Shown: in pieces, positions 8,106-11,666 of the stretch
Position numbering within the stretch: the first letter of the stretch is position 1
Layout: each line of letters begins with the position of its first letter
Assembly: GCA_012064415.1 (NCBI GenBank)
Contig: SSNU01002952.1
Coordinates: 1-11,666 of the forward strand
Length of the DNA: 11,666 nucleotides
Source of the DNA: Gyrodactylus bullatarudis
Taxonomy: Eukaryota; Platyhelminthes; Monogenea; Gyrodactylidea; Gyrodactylidae
Direction: 5' to 3'
The notes under the pieces: generated by a model
The model's database searches: none
What the model was told of the DNA's origin: nothing
What the model saw: the letters and a program-made list of their open reading frames with translations, nothing else
Translations under genes and position numbers: made by a program

Positions 8106-8485
8106 ACGAGCATTTCCTGGTCATAAGCTTCAGGTTCATATACCAAGTCAATCCAAGTGATTCACTTTCAACCAAGGAAGAGGTCCTTTGCAAGGCTGAG
8201 TCACACTACATTAAAGATTTGAAGCCTGATCTTTGCAAGCAGAAAGAGTTGGCAACCAAAATGGGCATTACTGGCAAGAAAAGGTTCACACAACGTAAAA
8301 AGTTGCAAAAGGTTGCTAAGATTCTCGAGGATCCGCCCATTTGCACTTCAACCGAGAATCCTGAAGCCCAGACAGTTGACAAGATTGCAATCAATGAAAC
8401 AGATGAGCAAGTAGTTGTAACTACGTCTCAAAGTAATCAACTTAACAAATCAGTCCCCGGTCAGCAACATAAACCTGCTATTTAG
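8106..8485 (+). pseudogene. Penelope-like element: end of the GIY-YIG domain and C-terminal tail
   Basis: The plus frame through 8219 is open upstream to about 8108 and reads ISFRFIYQVNPSD, STKEEVLCKAESHYIKDLKP and DLCKQKE. This lines up with FSVLYKSPGGD ... VKEKFFINQYKPNLCVQK of the minus-strand PLE, so it is the last third of a GIY-YIG endonuclease with the conserved Glu (AESHYI) and LKP. A basic stretch follows (GKKRFTQRKKLQKVAK), then a low-complexity Thr/Gln-rich tail to TAG at 8483-8485. It has the orientation expected for the C-terminus of the PLE interrupted at 6685. Compared with the other PLE, about 80 residues (about 240 bp) carrying the GIY and YIG motifs are missing at the LINE B junction. 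The 88-residue version beginning at 8219 is only the tail of this frame. Confidence 0.72.
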
Positions 8486-8512
8486 AATCGGGGTAGAAAG
8501 AGAAAATTATCC

Positions 8513-8661
8513 GGTAATGCTCTAGTTCGGGAACGACGCAAAATTTTATCTATTATTATCTTATTATTACACATGAGCCAATGAAAATCAAGTAGGTCCT
8601 TAAGTACTATTATTTTCCTATTATGGCCTATTTAGATATATTCACGTGTATAATCAACCTG
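8513..8661 (+). repeat. Left terminal inverted repeat of the fold-back element
   Basis: These 149 bases are inverted at 8831-8973. The only large difference is near 8553-8567, where TTATTATCTTATTATTACAC stands against CGGGCGTATTACAC in the other arm. That leaves this arm six bases longer, probably from slippage in the ATT-rich stretch. The inner end is TAATCAACCTG. Confidence 0.9.
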
Positions 8662-8698
8662 TTCTTGAAGTAGCCTATTCTTAATACAATTGTGTATA

Positions 8699-8731
8699 CT
8701 CTAGTTGAGGAACGAAGCTTTCTATCTTGTC
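8699..8731 (+). repeat. Diverged third copy of the terminal sequence inside the spacer
   Basis: ACTCTAGTTGAGGAACGAAG, followed by a TTCTATCTTGTC-like stretch, resembles the arm sequence GCTCTAGTTCGGGAACGACG with its following TTTTATCT. It lies in the same orientation as the left arm. It looks like an older, mutated piece of the same terminus, suggesting the element was built from, or inserted into, an earlier relative. Confidence 0.45.
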
Positions 8732-8830
8732 TTTGTTTCACTTTTGATAATCCTCTTTAGGTTTTAAGCTTCAGAAAATACTTAAAAATTTAAGATTTAA
8801 ATATAAAATGCATATTTACTATTTGAAATA

Positions 8831-8973
8831 CAGGTTGATTATACACGTGAATATATCTAAATAGGCCATAATAGGAAAATAATAGTACTTAAGGACCTAC
8901 TTGATTTTCATTGGCTCATGTGTAATACGCCCGTAGATAAAATTTTGCGTCGTTCCCGAACTAGAGCATTACC
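8831..8973 (-). repeat. Right terminal inverted repeat of the fold-back element
   Basis: These 143 bases begin CAGGTTGATTATACACGTG and end CTAGAGCATTACC. They match the left arm almost base for base apart from the six-base length difference. This arm keeps the GC-containing CGGGCG version and so probably shows the ancestral state. A minus-strand frame of 68 codons crossing into the flank here is a by-product of this repeat. Confidence 0.9.
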
Positions 8974-8981
8974 AATTATCC

Positions 8982-9260
8982 AAAGGACAATCAACGTTAC
9001 ATCATAACCTAAAGAGAAGAAAGATGCCCTAGATACATCAGGCCATCCCCACCATATCACAAAAATTTTCTTTACTAAATCTGGGGAATGATTTAACCTA
9101 TCAGAGGATCCCAATTCTGTTTATAATTTTGTATAAATATCTAACCGGTGTAAGAGTCTGATGAGAACCGGTGAAATAAAAGCTTTATTACTAATTATTC
9201 ACTTGTCTTCCAATCCTCATAATGAATTTTTCATTAAAATCAGAATCTCATCTCCAACCA
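8982..9260 (+). other. Non-coding stretch before LINE C, LTR- or 5'UTR-like
   Basis: No useful frame is open on the plus strand. TATAAATA occurs at about 9132-9139 and AATAAA at about 9175-9180, then the near-palindrome AAAGCTTTATT. That order (TATA, about 40 bp, polyadenylation hexamer) is typical of the core of an LTR, but it could also be the 5' leader of LINE C. The 6-bp palindrome ACCGGT occurs twice, about 25 bp apart, around CTGATGAG. The boundary between PLE-flanking sequence and the start of LINE C lies somewhere here and is not visible. Confidence 0.35.
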
Positions 9261-11550
9261 TAGGTAATGTTTGAATACGTACCTCATGGCGGTCGCTCCG
9301 AAAACTCTCCTAATGCCGACGAGATTATAAGAGACTTATCTAATTTTATCAATTCAAGACTGCATACTCTTTCTGCGTTATTCAACAACAATCTTTGTGA
9401 AATTGCCAATCTCCGGAACGAAAATCTAATTTTGAAAAATTCATCTTCTTTCCACGAACGTCATATTTCTTCTCGTCCTCCATTAAATAATTGCAGGCCT
9501 TCAGTTCCCCCTGCACACAATACTTATTCTGGACTTATTCTTGATTCAACTTCGAAAGAATTTACCTCTGATTGGAAGGTTGTTCCTCAATCTAGAAACA
9601 CTTCTCAAGCTGCATTCCCATCTCATTTCACTGACAAATTTGCTAAAACATCAAAGCCTCTCATCAATATCTCAAATAAATTTAAACCGTTGAATAATTT
9701 AAACAATCAGGCTCCTAGGGCTCAAACACATGTTTTACCTAAACAGCATTTTAAAAAATTCAATAATTATAGAAAATTTCTCTTGATCGTGCATGGACAA
9801 TCACTAAACCTATCTATTGCCACCGATATCATTGATTTTATTAACAAAAATGGAGTTAAGTTCAACTCCAAAGTTATTCCTGGGCCTATCAAAGACGGAG
9901 TTCTCGTCAATTTCAAGATTGAATCCTCGGTCATATTATCTCACGAATTCCTCAGTTTATTATACTCAACTTTTAAACCACCTGGTATCACTATAACTAG
10001 ACATAACCAACGCAAAATGAATGAGCTCAGAGCCTTCAAATCAGCAGCTATGTCTATTCCCCAGTTAAAGTCCAACCAAATTAAAAAGATTCCCTTCAAT
10101 TCTCAAACATTGAATTCTTCAATCACCTCAATTTCAGACTCTCAAATCGAACGTGATATTCTAGTACTAGTACTGGTACCCTCAAACGTTCTCATCTATC
10201 GCAATCTAGCTCTCCGTTAAACTCAAAGAAAAAACACAATTCTGTCCCTTGCTCAAGTTTCCAGGGCTACTCTCAACCACCACCTTGTGACATCGTCCCT
10301 CACGGTTTCAACAATGACCCCTTCATTGGTAGTGTCCTCATGGATCTCTCGTGTGGCAAAATGATTTCCTCTCCGAACAAAAACTCCTCTATCGTCCCTC
10401 CAAATTATCCGGAATCTTCTAATGTGGACATGGATGCACCCAACACTAATACTTGCCAACAAGTATGTGAGTCTGATAAATTTTTTCGTTGATCACTCTG
10501 GTTTCTTTCTACTAAATGCTCGATCATTATTAGCCAAAAATACATTCCTGAATATAAAAAATATTCTTACTAATTCTAAGCCCTCAATATTTTTCATTAC
10601 CGAAACCTGGCTCAAACCGTTTGTTTCTGATTCCATTTTACATATACCTGATTATCTATTTCTTAGGGCTGATAGACTTGGTGCTACTGGTGGTGGTGTC
10701 GGTATCTATATTCACTCTTCGATAAAAATCTATTCATGCGCAGTTTATAATGCTCCTTTTCAACACATACATATTAAAGTTAATCTAAAAGGCTCCCAAC
10801 ATTCTTTTATTCTCATCTACAGACCTCCATTAGGGAGTAATTATTACATCTCTGATGATATTTTATTTGAACATATTTACTCTAAAGTAGACACTCAAAT
10901 AAAAAACCTCTCTATCCTTGGCGATTTCAACTTCCCCTCCGAAAACAATTTTCCTATTATTCCTATCATTTTCGATAAATTATTAGTAACCCTCAACTTA
11001 AACCAAATTGTATCTCAGCCTACCAGGCATAACAATATTATCGATCTTATCTTTACAAATGTTTTTCACAATTCATCCGCTCATACTGTACCCTTCTCCG
11101 ACCACAATATTATTTTCTTTAATTTCTCCATATCCAATCACTCTAAATACTACCTAAAACCCAAGAAGGTTGTGGACATCAAAAAGCTTAATTGCCTTGT
11201 TCAAAAATTCTCTGCTTCAATCTTTGAAAATAATGAGTTCAACTTCCAATTCTTTTACGCTTTGATTACCAAAGCTTCAAGGACTACCATCAATTCCAGA
11301 AAATTTTTTAATAGCTCCTCAAAATTAGACTTCATTTCATTGAAATCGTTCGAAGCCTGTGTTATGCATGACCTCAAATCCAATCCCCAAAAGGGTTGGT
11401 CCAAATTTCGAAAAATTTTGAATATTAACAAAAATTCATCCATAAAAAACTTTACGCAACTATCTGATCAGAACTTCTGTACTGAAATCAATAATTTTTT
11501 CATCAACTCTTTTAATGAATTTGAAAATATTAACCCTATTACAGTCAATT
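9240..11550 (+). mobile_element. LINE C: two-ORF non-LTR retrotransposon, 3' truncated
   Basis: ORF1 (9267-10492, frameshifted) and ORF2 (from about 10422) lie in the order and overlap expected of a two-ORF Jockey/CR1-type LINE. The similarity to LINE B ends at about 11550 (after INPITVNF), in the linker just before the RT, so the RT half is absent here. Because LINEs normally lose their 5' end, loss of the 3' half with a retained 5' end points to a later deletion, or to an insertion whose other side lies beyond the window. The exact 5' edge was not located. Confidence 0.8.
9267..10492 (+). pseudogene. LINE C ORF1 (RNA-binding/chaperone-type protein), one frameshift
   Basis: The ATG at 9267 is the first after an in-frame TAG at 9261. 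Residues about 38-58 form a short leucine/asparagine heptad stretch that could be a coiled coil. A Pro/Ser/Asn-rich region follows, and then (residues about 169-246) an alternating beta-alpha pattern, FLLIVHGQSLNLSIATDIID ... GVLVNFKIE, that may be an RRM-like or related nucleic-acid-binding fold. I see no zinc knuckles. The first frame ends at 10220, but its last 20 or so codons are nonsense-like. The second plus frame is open from 10157 to a TGA at 10490-10492 with protein-like content (KRSHLSQSSSPLNSKKKHN, CDIVPHGFNNDPFIG). The true C-terminus therefore lies there, after a shift near the CTAGTA repeat at 10161-10172. ORF1 proteins bind element RNA in a ribonucleoprotein. Confidence 0.75.
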
Positions 11551-11573
11551 TCACACATGATGACTCGAGATAA
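10422..11573 (+). CDS. LINE C ORF2, N-terminal part: EEP endonuclease and linker
   Basis: ORF2 nicks the target DNA and primes reverse transcription there. The endonuclease (residues about 29-232) shows all the expected blocks: FLLNARSL (Asn 32), FITETWL (Glu 61), RADRLGATGGGVGIYIH, LIYRPP (Tyr 133), ILGDFNFP (Asp 168, Asn 170), RHNNIIDLIFTN and PFSDHNI (Asp 227, His 228). It therefore looks catalytically intact. A linker follows (KPKKVVDIKKLN, GWSKFRKILN, QLSDQNFC). The LINE similarity ends at about residue 376, the last few residues belong to other sequence, and a stop follows at 11571-11573. Complete proteins of this type run to roughly 900 residues, so the RT is lost. The frame overlaps the end of ORF1 (10422-10492). 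The ATG at 10422 is the first in frame, but the real start could be internal. Confidence 0.88.
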   Translation: MWTWMHPTLILANKYVSLINFFVDHSGFFLLNARSLLAKNTFLNIKNILTNSKPSIFFITETWLKPFVSDSILHIPDYLFLRADRLGATGGGVGIYIHSSIKIYSCAVYNAPFQHIHIKVNLKGSQHSFILIYRPPLGSNYYISDDILFEHIYSKVDTQIKNLSILGDFNFPSENNFPIIPIIFDKLLVTLNLNQIVSQPTRHNNIIDLIFTNVFHNSSAHTVPFSDHNIIFFNFSISNHSKYYLKPKKVVDIKKLNCLVQKFSASIFENNEFNFQFFYALITKASRTTINSRKFFNSSSKLDFISLKSFEACVMHDLKSNPQKGWSKFRKILNINKNSSIKNFTQLSDQNFCTEINNFFINSFNEFENINPITVNFTHDDSR

Positions 11574-11596
11574 ATTAAATATTTCATTGAGGTTTA

Positions 11597-11656
11597 CTTT
11601 TATACCTCTCTGCCCCAAATCAGTAGCCAATGAATGTTCAGTATCCAAGGTCCAAT
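11597..11656 (-). promoter_or_regulatory. CCAAT/CCAAT/TATA promoter-like block, minus strand
   Basis: On the minus strand, ATTGG occurs twice (complement of CCAAT at 11652-11656 and 11627-11631), followed by TATAAAAG (complement of 11597-11604). It lies at the point where the LINE C similarity ends, so it probably belongs to another element or gene joined there. Transcription would run leftward, antisense to LINE C. The same minus strand is also open across the block, so a coding explanation cannot be excluded. Confidence 0.3.
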
Positions 11657-11666
11657 CAGAATAGAG

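Larger units (their letters stand above)
8505..8981. mobile_element. Fold-back DNA transposon (MITE-like) with 8-bp target duplication
   Basis: The element proper is 8513-8973 (461 bp). It begins GGTAATGCTCTAGTTCGGG and ends with the exact inverse. The perfect 8-bp direct repeat AATTATCC flanks it at 8505-8512 and 8974-8981. The long arms are nearly identical and enclose a spacer of about 169 bp with no coding capacity, so it is non-autonomous. An 8-bp duplication is the rule for hAT and P elements and common (8-10 bp) for Mutator-like elements; the very long arms favour a Mutator-like or fold-back hAT type, but the transposase family cannot be settled from this copy. The target was the sequence just past the PLE stop codon. 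Confidence 0.9.

Noticed and set aside
8206..8394. Minus-strand frame of 62 codons opposite the PLE C-terminus.
   Set aside because: It is a shadow of the GIY-YIG tail on the plus strand.
8908..9114. Minus-strand frame of 68 codons with a hydrophobic middle.
   Set aside because: It crosses the edge of the fold-back transposon, so the two halves have different origins and it cannot be an ancestral gene.
9136..9182. Hammerhead ribozyme, as known from the terminal repeats of Penelope-like elements: CTGATGA and GAAA core pieces and a possible 3-bp stem III (TAT ahead of the C, ATA after GAA).
   Set aside because: The eight bases between CTGATGA and GAAA cannot form stem II (no G-C closing pair and no room for a loop), and the bases flanking the proposed cleavage site do not pair as stem I. 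A covariance-model search would settle it.
10253..10462. Minus-strand frame of 69 codons, arginine-rich.
   Set aside because: It lies opposite the displaced C-terminus of ORF1 and the start of ORF2 and has no recognisable motif.

Overview
The window looks like nuclear DNA from an invertebrate animal. It is very AT-rich, has no operons or ribosome binding sites, and is mostly broken retroelements of animal type: LINEs with an exonuclease-endonuclease-phosphatase (EEP) endonuclease plus reverse transcriptase (RT), and Penelope-like elements (PLEs) whose RT is joined to a GIY-YIG endonuclease. I cannot name the species. I see no tRNA, rRNA, CRISPR array or bacterial gene. I also see no convincing new biological system; the best content is the nested history of mobile elements.

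Layout. Positions 1-118 hold a short coding-like fragment on the minus strand. Positions 118-1711 are a 5'-truncated, heavily mutated LINE (LINE A, plus strand) with endonuclease, RT and C-terminal remnants. Positions 1712-3310 have no gene, but hold a CCAAT/TATA promoter-like cluster (1917-2013), a small hairpin (2035-2052), a nested palindrome (2942-2997) and a TATA box (3007). An unrecognised 91-codon frame follows a splice-acceptor-like tract (3311-3586). Next is a patch of TCAC-N6-GTGA repeats, including a 24-bp minisatellite (3711-3938). A GC-rich, exon-like segment lies at about 4127-4315, downstream of a TATA box fused to a GC-only tract.

Positions 4679-8485 are a PLE cluster. The 3' half of one PLE (thumb plus GIY-YIG) runs on the minus strand (4679-5165) and meets, head to head, the N-terminus of a second, different PLE on the plus strand (5166-6685). 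The second PLE has one in-frame stop and one frameshift. It is split by a 5'-truncated, internally deleted LINE copy inserted in antisense (LINE B, 6686 to about 8100, with a poly-A tail at 6686-6695). The end of its GIY-YIG domain resumes at about 8106-8485. Just downstream, a 461-bp fold-back DNA transposon (8513-8973), with arms of about 145 bp and a perfect 8-bp target duplication, is inserted.

Positions 9267 to about 11550 carry a younger plus-strand LINE (LINE C) of the same family as LINE B. Its ORF1 is frameshifted, and its ORF2 has an apparently intact EEP endonuclease but breaks off before the RT. The window ends in a minus-strand CCAAT/CCAAT/TATA promoter-like block. Nothing here is likely to be an active autonomous element: each retroelement lacks a domain or carries frame breaks. 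The order of events can be read as PLE insertion, then LINE B into the PLE, with the fold-back element landing in PLE-flanking sequence.
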